64,000 bases of DNA from Fervidibacter sp032160945. GTDB taxonomy: Bacteria; Armatimonadota; Fervidibacteria; Fervidibacterales; Fervidibacteraceae. The stretch lies in the NCBI GenBank assembly GCA_032160945.1, contig JAVHTL010000003.1. The stretch is one strand, 5' to 3'. This document shows, piece by piece, positions 17,762 through 26,559 of the stretch (position 1 is the stretch's first letter; each line of letters begins with the position of its first letter). The translations under genes and the position numbers were made by a program. The notes under the pieces are model-generated. The model was not told the origin of the DNA, made no database searches, and worked only from the letters and a program-made list of their open reading frames with translations.

Positions 17762-19096
17762 ATGCAGAAGTCGTCAGTGATTTTGCTCGCATTGGTGCTT
17801 TGTCAATTTGCCTCAGCATTTCAAGTTGTTGAAAAAATCACCAATGGTGGCTTTGAGAGGTTAGACGAGAGACAGTTCCCAGTTGATTGGAATTTTCATG
17901 TCAGTCAAGTAGACGATGCAGTTGTCCGTGTCACGACTGATGCAGCTGAAGGTCGCTATGCCGTTTACATGGAATCGCGCTCAACTGCAATTGCTTATGT
18001 CTCTCGCTCGTATCGTAGGGGCATGCCTGGCGAATTTGTCCCTGACATTGGCGCAATGTTGCCATTCAAAAAAGGTGCGTTGGTTTTTCGCTACAAAGTC
18101 ATCAAGGTAACATCGGACAATGTTCGCGTTTACGCTATCCCGATGAAAGCGGACAATTGGGAAGGTGGCGCTTCGCGTGAGGCTTACATCGTCCCAGCAG
18201 AATTCTCTGGTGACAACAAATGGCACACTGGAGTTTTGGCTTTTGATTTTTCCGACAAGCCTGAAGTTCGGTCAGTGCAGATTGGGTTGCGCATTAACGA
18301 AGGAGGTAAAATTGCCCCCGCAGCAGTTATCTTTGACGACTTCCGATTTGTTGAAAAAGCAGGTTGGCATTTAAAACTCGTAAGTTTTGTTTTTATGGAA
18401 GGAGAGAACCCCAATGAGCAATGCCATATAATCTTGCTCCTTCAAAACACAGGTGACGAACCTGCACCAATAAATGCCCAGTTATCTGCCCCTAAAAATC
18501 TTGCGATCAAGGCAATTGAAATCCCATCAAGCGTAGAACCGAAAAAAGTAGCATCTTTGAGGTGGGTTGTCAAAGGGAAAATTGAAGTTGACACTAAGTT
18601 CGTTGTCCAGTGGGAATCAATGCCGAAGACCATTGAAACTTTAGAGCGCACTTATTCGGGACGAATATGGCGACCTGTTTGGGATTTTAACCGAGATAAT
18701 GACTCCGAGGCTTGGGGACCTTACAGTCATCTTTCTCCTTTTGAAGTCAAAGGCGGAATTTTGAAAACTCACTCAACGGGAGAAGACCCTCACATGTATG
18801 GTCCTTTAATCTCCGCTATTGCGACAAGGTTTAAGACGCTCGTTTTGAGGCTGAGGATTCAGTTCCCTCAAGGCACTCAACCAATCGGGCAAGTCTTTTG
18901 GATTCGCGCAGATGACCCGAATTGGAGCGAAAGCAAAAGTCTCCGTTTCCCACTCCCGACCGACGGACAGTGGCACGAGTTGAAAGTTGACTTGAGCAAG
19001 TCTCCAGAGTGGAAAGGAATAATAATTCAACTCCGCTTTGACCCCGGCTCTGGTTCAGGCATAGTCTTGGAACTTGACTATGTTAAGTTGGAGTGA
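17762..19096 (+). CDS. Secreted protein with carbohydrate-binding-like domains
   Basis: 444 residues from ATG at 17762 (GGAGGTGA 5 nt upstream). Signal peptide 1-19. The first domain begins with ITNGGFERLDERQFPVDW and includes AAEGRYAVYMES, the opening of CBM4/9-like jellyroll domains. It ends near VIFDDFRFVEKAGW. A middle Ig-like segment (LLLQNTGDEPAPINAQLSAP) follows. The last third is another jellyroll-like domain starting at WDFNRDNDSEAWGP and ending in VLELDYVKLE. No catalytic residues are apparent. It may bind polysaccharide at the cell surface. A 273-bp gap downstream holds only a GCTGCC/GGCAGC hairpin at 19121-19135. Confidence 0.65.
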   Translation: MQKSSVILLALVLCQFASAFQVVEKITNGGFERLDERQFPVDWNFHVSQVDDAVVRVTTDAAEGRYAVYMESRSTAIAYVSRSYRRGMPGEFVPDIGAMLPFKKGALVFRYKVIKVTSDNVRVYAIPMKADNWEGGASREAYIVPAEFSGDNKWHTGVLAFDFSDKPEVRSVQIGLRINEGGKIAPAAVIFDDFRFVEKAGWHLKLVSFVFMEGENPNEQCHIILLLQNTGDEPAPINAQLSAPKNLAIKAIEIPSSVEPKKVASLRWVVKGKIEVDTKFVVQWESMPKTIETLERTYSGRIWRPVWDFNRDNDSEAWGPYSHLSPFEVKGGILKTHSTGEDPHMYGPLISAIATRFKTLVLRLRIQFPQGTQPIGQVFWIRADDPNWSESKSLRFPLPTDGQWHELKVDLSKSPEWKGIIIQLRFDPGSGSGIVLELDYVKLE

Positions 19097-19369
19097 CAAG
19101 GGCAACACTGCTCACGAAACGCTGCCGATGGCAGCGCGCCTAATCCGTGATGAAAAAATCGCTTCAAAATCTTTCTTGCAAATCGTTGCACATAACCTGA
19201 GAAGTGAAGCGTCATTGGTGGAGACAAGTGAAAGGGCAAAAAGCGCCTTACCACATTTTTCGTGTTAACCTTAAAGCAATGCTAAGGGTAACTAAAATTT
19301 GCGTCTCAATCGTGTGGCAATGTTTTTTACTCGTGGAACTCGTCTTATCACAGGGGGGTTATTCTTTGC

Positions 19370-20320
19370 ATGGGTGAAGCATCGGTGAATGTGATGAAAT
19401 CTCAAGACACCTTGAAAGTGAAACTGGGAATCAACTGTGGCTTTGCAATTAACCGCTTCCCAGAGCCAGAGGTGTGGGCTCGCATAGTTGGCGAGATTCT
19501 CAATTTGCGCTACTGCCAATTTGTCGCCGACTTGCTCAACCCGTTTTGGGAAGATGAGGTCATCTCAGACCAATTGGCAAGGATAAAGGAAGCAACCCAT
19601 CGCTACGGAATCGTGATTGAGACGACCTTCACAAGTGCCTTCACGAGGGTTAACCATTTGCTGCATCCAGACCCACTGATACGCCGCATGTGGTTCAACT
19701 GGTTCAAGCGATTCTTCAAGTTGAGCAAGGAACTCGGCGCAGTTGGCAGCGGGAGTCATTTTGGCATTATGTCTGTAATGGATTGCTCTGACCCAAAGAG
19801 GTTTGATGAGAGGATGCGTGAGGGCGTCAGGCTGTGGCAGGAGTTGACGAAGGTGGCAAGCGACATCGGATTGAAGTTCCTTATGTTTGAGCCGATGTCA
19901 GTCCCAAGGGAAATGGGCGAGACAATTGCAAAGGCAAGGATGCTTTATGAGGCGGTGAATGAGAACGCTGCCGTGCCTTTCTTGATGTGCTTGGATGTTG
20001 ATCACGGAGATGTGCTTTCTGAAGACCCGAGAGATATAGACCCATATGCATGGCTTGAAGAATTTGGTAACATTGCACCAGTCGTGCACATAAAACAAAG
20101 CCTGAAAGACAAAAGCGGGCACTGGCCGTTCACCGAGGAATACAACTGCAGGGGCATAATACGACCAAAGTTAGTAATTGAAGCGCTTGAGCGTTCTGGA
20201 GCAAGAGAAGTGACCTTGACGCTTGAAATATCGCACCGTGAAAGGCGACCCTATGACGAGAGGGTTGTGGATGACCTTATTGAATCCGTCCGATATTGGC
20301 GAGCCTATGTGAAGGAGTGA
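19370..20320 (+). CDS. Sugar phosphate isomerase/epimerase (AP endonuclease 2 TIM barrel)
   Basis: 316 residues; a GGGGGG run lies 10-15 nt before ATG. The barrel is recognisable by LNLRYCQFVADLLNPFW, IVIETTFTSAFTRVNHL, the metal-ligand pieces LMFEPMSVPREM (Glu), CLDVDHGD (Asp, His), PVVHIKQS (His) and TLTLEISHRERRPYDE (Glu). Such enzymes isomerise keto sugars or sugar phosphates. It begins a four-gene run with two zinc dehydrogenases and an epimerase, so it probably converts an intermediate of a polyol or rare-sugar pathway. The TGA stop touches the next gene. Confidence 0.8.
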   Translation: MGEASVNVMKSQDTLKVKLGINCGFAINRFPEPEVWARIVGEILNLRYCQFVADLLNPFWEDEVISDQLARIKEATHRYGIVIETTFTSAFTRVNHLLHPDPLIRRMWFNWFKRFFKLSKELGAVGSGSHFGIMSVMDCSDPKRFDERMREGVRLWQELTKVASDIGLKFLMFEPMSVPREMGETIAKARMLYEAVNENAAVPFLMCLDVDHGDVLSEDPRDIDPYAWLEEFGNIAPVVHIKQSLKDKSGHWPFTEEYNCRGIIRPKLVIEALERSGAREVTLTLEISHRERRPYDERVVDDLIESVRYWRAYVKE

Positions 20321-20325
20321 TGGCT

Positions 20326-21342
20326 GTGAAAGCCTTCGTTCTTGATGCACCTGGAAAGTTTGAAGTCCGTGAGGTTGAAACTCCAAACTTGGGATGCGGA
20401 GAAGTTCTCATTCGTGTTGCAGCCTGTGGCATATGTGGCTCTGACATACCCAGGGTTATGGAGACAGGCGCATACAGGCATCCATTAATACCAGGGCACG
20501 AGTTAGCAGGATATGTCCATAGCGTAGGTGAAGGGGTTGATGAAGGGCTTCTCGGAATGGCTGTGGCTGTTTATCCGCTCATACCTTGCAGGAGATGTGA
20601 GCAGTGTTTGAAGGGCTTATTTAACCTTTGCGAGAGTTACGATTACCTTGGCTCAAGAAGGGATGGTGGCTTTGCTGAGTTTGTGCTTGCTCCAGCGCAA
20701 AACATCGTGCCAATACCCAACGGGGTGAATGTTGAACATGCAGCGCTGAGCGAGCCATCAGCAGTTGCTTTTCACGGTCTAATGAGGGTTGGATTAAGCG
20801 ATGGCGAAAGCATCCTCGTTCTCGGTGCAGGTCCAATCGGTTTGCTCATTTGCCAAATAGCCAAGTTGATGGGTTCAAGGAATGTGTTCGTTTTTGATGT
20901 GGTTGACTGGAAGATGGAAATTGCTGAGAAGAACGGATGGGCAAAATGCGTGAGCGAGTCAGAGATTGCAAAAGGTTCACTTAAGGTTGACATCATCGTT
21001 GATGCTGTTGGTGCGCCAAGTGTCCTTTTGACGGCTCTTAAGGTCGCTGGCAAGCGAAGCAGAATATTGCTGATTGGGAATCCACATGGCAATGTGACCC
21101 TTGAGAAGGCTCTCCTTTCAAAGGTGCTGCGAAGCGAACTTCACATTGTCGGGAGTTGGAACTCTCTTTGCGAATCTGAATGGGAAACGATTTTAAACTG
21201 GATGGCAAAAGGCGACTTGGCTATTGAGCCTTTAATCACACACAGGTTGAAGTTGGAAGACTTGCCAAAGGCGTTTGTTGAGATGAGTTTGGGAAAGATG
21301 CAAGCGGTAAAAGCGCTCGTCATAACTCTTGACAGGAGGTAA
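20326..21342 (+). CDS. Zinc-dependent medium-chain dehydrogenase (sorbitol/galactitol-type) 1
   Basis: 338 residues from GTG at 20326, 8 nt after AAGGAG; ATG at 20320 overlapping the previous stop is the alternative. Catalytic zinc ligands: C37 (CGICGSD), H58 and E59 (PGHELAG). Structural zinc cysteines: C88, C91, C94, C102. The Rossmann motif is VLGAGPIGLLICQIAKLMG. It should oxidise a secondary alcohol of a polyol or sugar phosphate with NAD. With the paralogous gene downstream it suggests two successive or alternative oxidation steps in the same pathway. Isoleucine is often ATA here, unlike the flanking genes. Confidence 0.87.
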   Translation: MKAFVLDAPGKFEVREVETPNLGCGEVLIRVAACGICGSDIPRVMETGAYRHPLIPGHELAGYVHSVGEGVDEGLLGMAVAVYPLIPCRRCEQCLKGLFNLCESYDYLGSRRDGGFAEFVLAPAQNIVPIPNGVNVEHAALSEPSAVAFHGLMRVGLSDGESILVLGAGPIGLLICQIAKLMGSRNVFVFDVVDWKMEIAEKNGWAKCVSESEIAKGSLKVDIIVDAVGAPSVLLTALKVAGKRSRILLIGNPHGNVTLEKALLSKVLRSELHIVGSWNSLCESEWETILNWMAKGDLAIEPLITHRLKLEDLPKAFVEMSLGKMQAVKALVITLDRR

Positions 21343-21348
21343 GGGAAC

Positions 21349-22395
21349 ATGAAAGCAGCCTTGTTTCTCGGTCTGGAGAGGATGGAAGTCAGAGAAGTTA
21401 AAACACCTTCTGTGAGGAATTCGTGGGAAATGCTTGTGCGTGTAAGGGCGTGCGCTATATGCGGTTCTGATGTGCGGATATTTCATCATGGCAATCCGAG
21501 GGTTCGTCCGCCAGCAATATTAGGGCACGAAATAGCCGGTGAAGTCGTGGAAGTGGGCGATGCAATAACGCAATTTAAAGTTGGCGACAGGGTCGCAATA
21601 GGCGCAGATGTGCCGTGCGGAATTTGCGAGATGTGCAAACGAGGTCTCGGAAACAATTGCCCAATTAACTATGCTATCGGGTATCAGTTTCCGGGCGGCT
21701 TTGCTGAATTCATACTGCTCAACGAGACAACGGTGAAGTATGGTCCAGTGCATCCCATACCAGATGGAGTCAGCGATATTGAAGCGACCCTTGCAGAACC
21801 ACTTGGGTGCTGCTTGAACGCATATGAACTTGCAAATCTTTCGCCGGGTGAGACAGTGGTCGTCTTTGGTCTTGGTCCAATTGGCTGCTTGCTTGTTGAG
21901 TTGGCAAAAGTTCTTGGCGCCGGCAAGGTGATAGCGATACAGCGTTCCAAGAGGCGGCTTCAAATGGCAATTGAGATGGGCATACCCGCTGATGTGTTTG
22001 TGTGCTCCCAAGAGGAAGACCCAGTTGAAAGGGTGCTCAAGGAGACCGATGGCAAAGGTGCGGATGTAATACTGACTGCGTGTGGAGATGTGGAGGCACA
22101 AGAGCAGGCAGTAAAGATGGTGGCTCATCGTGGTAGAGTGAACTTGTTTGCTGGGTTGCCAGCAGGGACAAGGAAGATAGAAGTTGACTCAAACTTCATC
22201 CACTACAGGGAGGCATTTATCTTCGGCTCACATGGTAGTGTTCCAAGGCACCATAAATCGGCGTTGCAGTTGCTCTCTGGTGGCAGAATAAAAGCGGAGC
22301 GTTATTTCACTCACAGGTTTTCCCTTGACGATATACTTGAAGCGATCAAAACGGTTGAAAATAGAGAAGCGATGAAGGTGGTGATATGCCCGTGA
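21349..22395 (+). CDS. Zinc-dependent medium-chain dehydrogenase 2
   Basis: 348 residues, AGGAGGT site before ATG, only 6 bp after the first dehydrogenase. Catalytic zinc ligands C38 (CAICGSD), H60/E61 (LGHEIAG); structural cysteines C90, C93, C96, C104 (PCGICEMCKRGLGNNC). Coenzyme site VFGLGPIGCLLVELAKVLGA. It belongs to the threonine/sorbitol dehydrogenase group and is a paralogue, not a copy, of its neighbour. The 3' end overlaps the epimerase by 10 bp. Confidence 0.87.
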   Translation: MKAALFLGLERMEVREVKTPSVRNSWEMLVRVRACAICGSDVRIFHHGNPRVRPPAILGHEIAGEVVEVGDAITQFKVGDRVAIGADVPCGICEMCKRGLGNNCPINYAIGYQFPGGFAEFILLNETTVKYGPVHPIPDGVSDIEATLAEPLGCCLNAYELANLSPGETVVVFGLGPIGCLLVELAKVLGAGKVIAIQRSKRRLQMAIEMGIPADVFVCSQEEDPVERVLKETDGKGADVILTACGDVEAQEQAVKMVAHRGRVNLFAGLPAGTRKIEVDSNFIHYREAFIFGSHGSVPRHHKSALQLLSGGRIKAERYFTHRFSLDDILEAIKTVENREAMKVVICP

Positions 22396-23105
22396 GCGTG
22401 ACAGTAAAGTTATTTGCTTCAATGATGTGTGCCAACTGGTGCAACCTTGAGCGAGACGTCCGTGAACTTGAGTCGGCTGGGATTGATGGCTTGCACTTTG
22501 ACATCATGGACGGGCACTTCGTTCCGAACCTAACGATGGGCTTTGATGTGGTTAGATCGCTTCGCCAAATCACTCAACTCCCTTTTGATGTCCACTTGAT
22601 GATTGAAAAGCCTGAGCGCTACATTGACAGGTTTGCCCAAATAGGAGTTCAATTCATCTCCGTCCACTTTGAGAGCACACCACATGTGCACCGAGCGATT
22701 AAGCAGGTCAAAGATGCCGGCGTGTCAGCGATTGTAGCCATCAACCCAGCAACACCGCCATGCGCAATTGATTACCTGCTTGATGATGTTGACGGGGTGC
22801 TCGTGATGACCGTCAACCCTGGCTTCTCAGGGCAAGCAGCCATACCGGCTGCTGTTAGGAAGATTGCCGATGTTAAGGAGCGAATTGAGCAGCGTGGAAG
22901 CAATGCCTTCATACAAGTTGATGGCAATGTAAGTTTTGAGTTGGCTCCGACGATGATAAGATATGGGGCAAACATACTCGTAGGAGGCACATCAAGCATC
23001 TTCTCAAAAGAGTCAAGCCTGAGCGAGAACATTAGAAGGTTTCGCAGTCTCATAGTGAATGTCATTGATGAGAAAGGAAGTGGGATTTTGAAAGTAACCC
23101 CTTAG
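22386..23105 (+). CDS. Ribulose-phosphate 3-epimerase family protein
   Basis: 239 residues. Motifs of the Rpe barrel: GLHFDIMDGHFVPNLTMG (metal His37 and Asp39), PFDVHLMIEKPERYID, VLVMTVNPGFSGQAAIP, IQVDGNVSFE and VGGTSSIFSK. The usual VDGGI becomes VDGNV, as in some allulose-6-phosphate epimerases, so ribulose-5-phosphate need not be the substrate. With the preceding isomerase and dehydrogenases it likely feeds a sugar phosphate into the pentose phosphate pathway. Transcription leads into the non-coding repeat region. Confidence 0.85.
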   Translation: MPVSVTVKLFASMMCANWCNLERDVRELESAGIDGLHFDIMDGHFVPNLTMGFDVVRSLRQITQLPFDVHLMIEKPERYIDRFAQIGVQFISVHFESTPHVHRAIKQVKDAGVSAIVAINPATPPCAIDYLLDDVDGVLVMTVNPGFSGQAAIPAAVRKIADVKERIEQRGSNAFIQVDGNVSFELAPTMIRYGANILVGGTSSIFSKESSLSENIRRFRSLIVNVIDEKGSGILKVTP

Positions 23106-23261
23106 TTGCTCAAAGATTTGGCGACGAGCATCGGCAGAGACATCGGCTCGCACCATCACCCCAATGACAGAACGCAAACTCCATCGCAATTTCCCTTTGT
23201 CAAGGGAGTCAAAGAGCGCCAATATGCCCCTTGATATGTTGCCTGCCCAAAAATGCACCAA
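23106..23261 (-). other. Possible gene remnant between rpe-like gene and repeat array
   Basis: On the minus strand this stretch reads as protein-like sequence (LVHFWAGNISRGILALFDSL, WSLRSVIGVMVRAD, ARRQIFEQLRGYF). It begins beside the repeat array and then runs into the antisense of the epimerase. Composition looks like true coding sequence, but there is no ribosome site or complete domain. I cannot name a family; a truncated gene is the simplest reading. Confidence 0.25.
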
Positions 23262-23274
23262 CGCCAGTTCCTTG

Positions 23275-23903
23275 AAAGGGCGGGGCTTCCGTGCCCCGCT
23301 GACTTTCTAAATTTCGTCGGCAGGGGACAGAGCCCCTGCCCTATATCGGCGACGAAAAAAATCGTCAGATGTAGGGCGCATGCTCCGTCATGCGCCGACG
23401 AAAAAAATCGTCATGGGACAGAGCCCCTGCCCTACATCGGCGACGAAAAAAAAAAATCGTCAGATGTAGGGCGCATGCTCCGTCATGCGCCGACGAAAAA
23501 AAAAATCGTCATGGGACAGAGCCCCTGCCCTACATTGGCGACGAAAAAAATCGTCAGATGTAGGGCGCATGCTCCGTCATGCGCCGACGAAAAAAAATCG
23601 TCATGGGACAGAGCCCCTGCCCTACATTGGCGACGAAAAAAATCGTCAGATGTAGGGCGCATGCTCCGTCATGCGCCGACGAAAAAAAATCGTCATGGGA
23701 CAGAGCCCCTGCCCTACATCGGCGACGAAAAAAATCGTCAGATGTAGGGCGCATGCTCCGTCATGCGCCGACGAAAAAAAAATCGTCATGGGACAGAGCC
23801 CCTGCCCTACATTGGCGACGAAAAAAAATCGTCAGATGTAGGGCGCATGCTCCGTCATGCGCCGACGAAAAAAATCGTCATGGGACAGAGCCCCTGCCCT
23901 ACA
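23275..23903. repeat. Tandem array of six 92-95 bp hairpin units
   Basis: The block GATGTAGGGCGCATGC starts at 23368, 23463, 23557, 23649, 23741 and 23835, so the period is 95, 94, 92, 92, 94 bp. Units differ almost only in poly-A length. Each unit holds an 8-bp stem GGCGCATG/CATGCGCC with 6-nt loop. It also holds a composite hairpin in which GCCCTACATC pairs with GATGTAGGGC around GACGA-A(n)-TCGTC. A related leading element starts at 23275, with GGCAGGGG and CCCCTGCC around ACAGAG. Long open frames through it (both strands) are a by-product of the repeat. 23904-24049 shows nothing further. Confidence 0.9.
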
Positions 23904-24049
23904 AAGCCCACCAATAACCTTTTGAGTAAAGAGCGATGCTTTATCATGTTGTGAGGCTAAAAGTCTAAGCCAAAATTACTCAACGCAGGAAGTGGTGAAC
24001 CAATCTAAACCGAGCATCAACTGGTGGTTACGGTAATCAATTCCATATA

Positions 24050-24179
24050 GGACTTACGCAGTTGATGTCATTTTGTGTAGGGGCAGACGATAGTCTGCCC
24101 GAAAACATCCTTTATAAAGGGGTTAAAACTGCCCTTGCGGGCGGCTTAGCAGCCGCCCTTACATCCAACTGCGTAACTC
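24050..24179. mobile_element. MITE copy 1 (130 bp)
   Basis: Terminal inverted repeats GGACTTACGCAGTTG (left) and CAACTGCGTAACTC (right, slightly decayed) bound 130 bp that contain two strong hairpins, GGGCAGAC-GATA-GTCTGCCC and GGGCGGCT-TAGC-AGCCGCCC. TA flanks the left end; the right flank is TCA. It has no coding capacity. It lies between the tandem array and the 3' end of the sulfatase gene. Confidence 0.8.
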
Positions 24180-24212
24180 TCAGAGCAATTGATTTTTGAC
24201 GAAGCCCCGAAC

Positions 24213-26456
24213 TCATTCACTGGCGCCTCTTCTCATTTTCTGCTCAGAGTCAAATCGCTCCACGATCGTTCTGGCAACTTGATGGACATAACCCGATGGG
24301 TCGTTCAATGCTTTTTTGATGGCATCCAACGCAGGTTTTACCTTTTCGCCCAAATGCCTCATTGCGTTGATGGCGTAAAGGCGAACGAATTCGTGTTCGT
24401 GGCTGAGCAATTTCGTCAAAGCCGCCAAACCATCATCCCATCCCCAATCGCAAATTGCTTGGGCTGCTGCGATTTGAACAGTTGGCGACGAATCGTTGAG
24501 CATTGCCCGCAAAGTTTCCACGAACTTCTCTCGCTTCGTTTCGTCTTTACATGCATGGTGGATGCTAACAATTGCCCAATAGCGAACTGCGGGATGCTCA
24601 TCCTTTAACGCTTGCAAATAAGCGGGAAGTGCCTTCTCACCTTGTCCATCCAGCATCTTGAGTTGCAGCAACCTTTCCAAAACCCCGCTTCGGTCAATTT
24701 CCGTGCGCCAATCGGGAATTGGTTCTGGTTTTCCATCTGCCGAAGGTAATGGTTCGCCAAATTGCCATCTAACTTCGTCGCTGTCATGGCAACCCAGCCT
24801 GCAAGCCTTAGCAATCAAGGTTTCTCCATTTTGCACCGTCACAGGTTGCGTGTAAAGTTGCCAAAGACCTCGCTTGCCGTCGGCATCAATGCGGTAGGCA
24901 ATAGAAGCACCTTCCGTTTCGCATTCCAGAACAATGGTTGTAGCATTATCGGCTCGCTCAACGATTTGCAATTTCGGCGATGCCGTCTTTTGCCATCTGC
25001 CATTCGGTCGCATCATTTCCGTCAACTCAGGTTCGGGGACAAGTCCGACATCGCCGATTTTCTTCATCCATTTGAGAAGTTCTGCTCGCATCGCTTCAAG
25101 CACAGAACGATATTGCGGGTCATCAGCGAGGTTGCGAGTTTCATGTGGGTCGGATTGAGTGTCATAAAGTTCCTCAACGGGTTTGGTTGGAATGAAGAAA
25201 AAGCGTTGAACTTCGTTGAGTTTCCCTTCAGCGTTGAGCCGTCGCCACTCTTGCATTGTCGGCGTCTCCTCGCCATATCCAACCTCTTGAGCGTAAGGCA
25301 AATGCGATGCAAAGTTGCGGATGTATTTGAACCGCTTGTCACGAACGGCGCGAATGATGTCGTAAGTTTCGTCCATGCGGTCACGGGCAGCATAAACGAA
25401 TTTGCGTGGCGGTGATTTTTGCTGTCCAAGAAATGCTTGACCTTGTATGTGCTTTGGGATGGGAACGCCAGCAAGCGAAAGCATCGTCGGAGCGAAATCA
25501 ACGAAGGCAATCAAATCCTCAATGACGCTGCCGGGCTTGATGCGGTCGGGGTCATCAGGATATGCCCACTTTCGGAACTTTTCGGGGATGCGGATGATGA
25601 GCGGGACGCGGATGCCGGAATCGTAAACCCACCGCTTGCCTCTTGGTATTCCAGCACCGTGATCTGACCAGAACCAAACAATGGTTTTTTCTGCCAAGCC
25701 ATCCTCTTCCAACTCGCGCAAAATTTCGCCAGCACGAATGTCCATAAGCGTGACAGTGTCATAATGCTGTGCAATATCACGGCGAACGGCAAGTGTGTCA
25801 GGCAAGTATGGTGGCACAGGTGCTTTCGCAGGGTCATGGCGTGCTTTAGATGGCAACGCTTCAATTCGCTTCAAAAGGTTTGGGTCTCGGCTTCTGAGTT
25901 GGCTTTCGTGAGTGACAGTGATGTTGAAAACGGCAAAGAAAGGTTGTTTTAAGTCGGGACGGTTGCGCCAATGTGCTTTTGGACTGCTTTCATCCCATGC
26001 CGTCAATGGCGCTGCTTCAGCACTTGCCGTTGAAATTTTCGGGTCGTGAGCGAAGTTGTAGTCGGTTTTTGCATTGTTGGTGCAGTAGTATCCTGCAGAG
26101 CGCAAGTATTCAGTGAAGCAGCGAACGAAAGGTGGTGGGACGGCTTTGCAGCGCATATTGTGAGTTCCGATGCTCGTCGGATACATTCCTGTGATGACGC
26201 CTGAACGAGATGGTGCGCAAACGGGTGAGTGAGTGAAAACATTCGTGAACCTAACACCTTCGGCTGCTAACCTGTCAAGGTTAGGCGTGAACGCATACGG
26301 GTCACCAAAACAGCCCAAAGTTGGACCCATATCCTCACAAGTGATCCAAAGGAAGTTAGGTCGCTCAGGATTTTGCATTAAAGTTTCCACCTCCAATCCC
26401 AAACTTCTGACAAGCACTAAGCCAATTATGTTGCCAACAAACTCCCTTCGCTTCAA
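24213..26456 (-). CDS. Arylsulfatase-family protein with C-terminal HEAT repeats
   Basis: 747 residues from TTG at 26456 (GGAGCGTGA site). The N-terminus KRREFVGNIIGLVLV resembles a twin-arginine export signal. The sulfatase domain starts at PNFLWITCEDMGP. Cys80 in SPVCAPSRSGVITG is the residue converted to formylglycine (CxPxR). Further family motifs are TIVWFWSDHGAGIPRGKRW and PHETRNLADDP at the domain end. Residues about 500-560 form a beta-sandwich; about 640-735 are HEAT-type helical repeats (HPAVRYWAIVSIHHAC, SPTVQIAAAQAICDWG, HEFVRLYAINAMRHLG). It likely removes sulfate from polysaccharides outside the cytoplasm. An anaerobic or FGE-type maturase is not in the window. Confidence 0.88.
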   Translation of the reverse strand: MKRREFVGNIIGLVLVRSLGLEVETLMQNPERPNFLWITCEDMGPTLGCFGDPYAFTPNLDRLAAEGVRFTNVFTHSPVCAPSRSGVITGMYPTSIGTHNMRCKAVPPPFVRCFTEYLRSAGYYCTNNAKTDYNFAHDPKISTASAEAAPLTAWDESSPKAHWRNRPDLKQPFFAVFNITVTHESQLRSRDPNLLKRIEALPSKARHDPAKAPVPPYLPDTLAVRRDIAQHYDTVTLMDIRAGEILRELEEDGLAEKTIVWFWSDHGAGIPRGKRWVYDSGIRVPLIIRIPEKFRKWAYPDDPDRIKPGSVIEDLIAFVDFAPTMLSLAGVPIPKHIQGQAFLGQQKSPPRKFVYAARDRMDETYDIIRAVRDKRFKYIRNFASHLPYAQEVGYGEETPTMQEWRRLNAEGKLNEVQRFFFIPTKPVEELYDTQSDPHETRNLADDPQYRSVLEAMRAELLKWMKKIGDVGLVPEPELTEMMRPNGRWQKTASPKLQIVERADNATTIVLECETEGASIAYRIDADGKRGLWQLYTQPVTVQNGETLIAKACRLGCHDSDEVRWQFGEPLPSADGKPEPIPDWRTEIDRSGVLERLLQLKMLDGQGEKALPAYLQALKDEHPAVRYWAIVSIHHACKDETKREKFVETLRAMLNDSSPTVQIAAAQAICDWGWDDGLAALTKLLSHEHEFVRLYAINAMRHLGEKVKPALDAIKKALNDPSGYVHQVARTIVERFDSEQKMRRGASE

Positions 26457-26559
26457 TTTGCATCACGCTCCTATGGCAAGGATGGGCAAAGTTGCCTGCA
26501 GAATTCTCTGACGCATTTCGTGTGCTATATTACCATGCAGTAGAGCGAGGTGTTAGGAG

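Noticed and set aside
23275..23903. CRISPR array
   Set aside because: Units are contiguous 92-95 bp copies without unique spacers; no cas genes are present.
23253..23917. Long open frames (up to 164 residues) through the tandem array
   Set aside because: They translate hairpin units, change frame with poly-A length, and lack ribosome sites or domain-like sequence.
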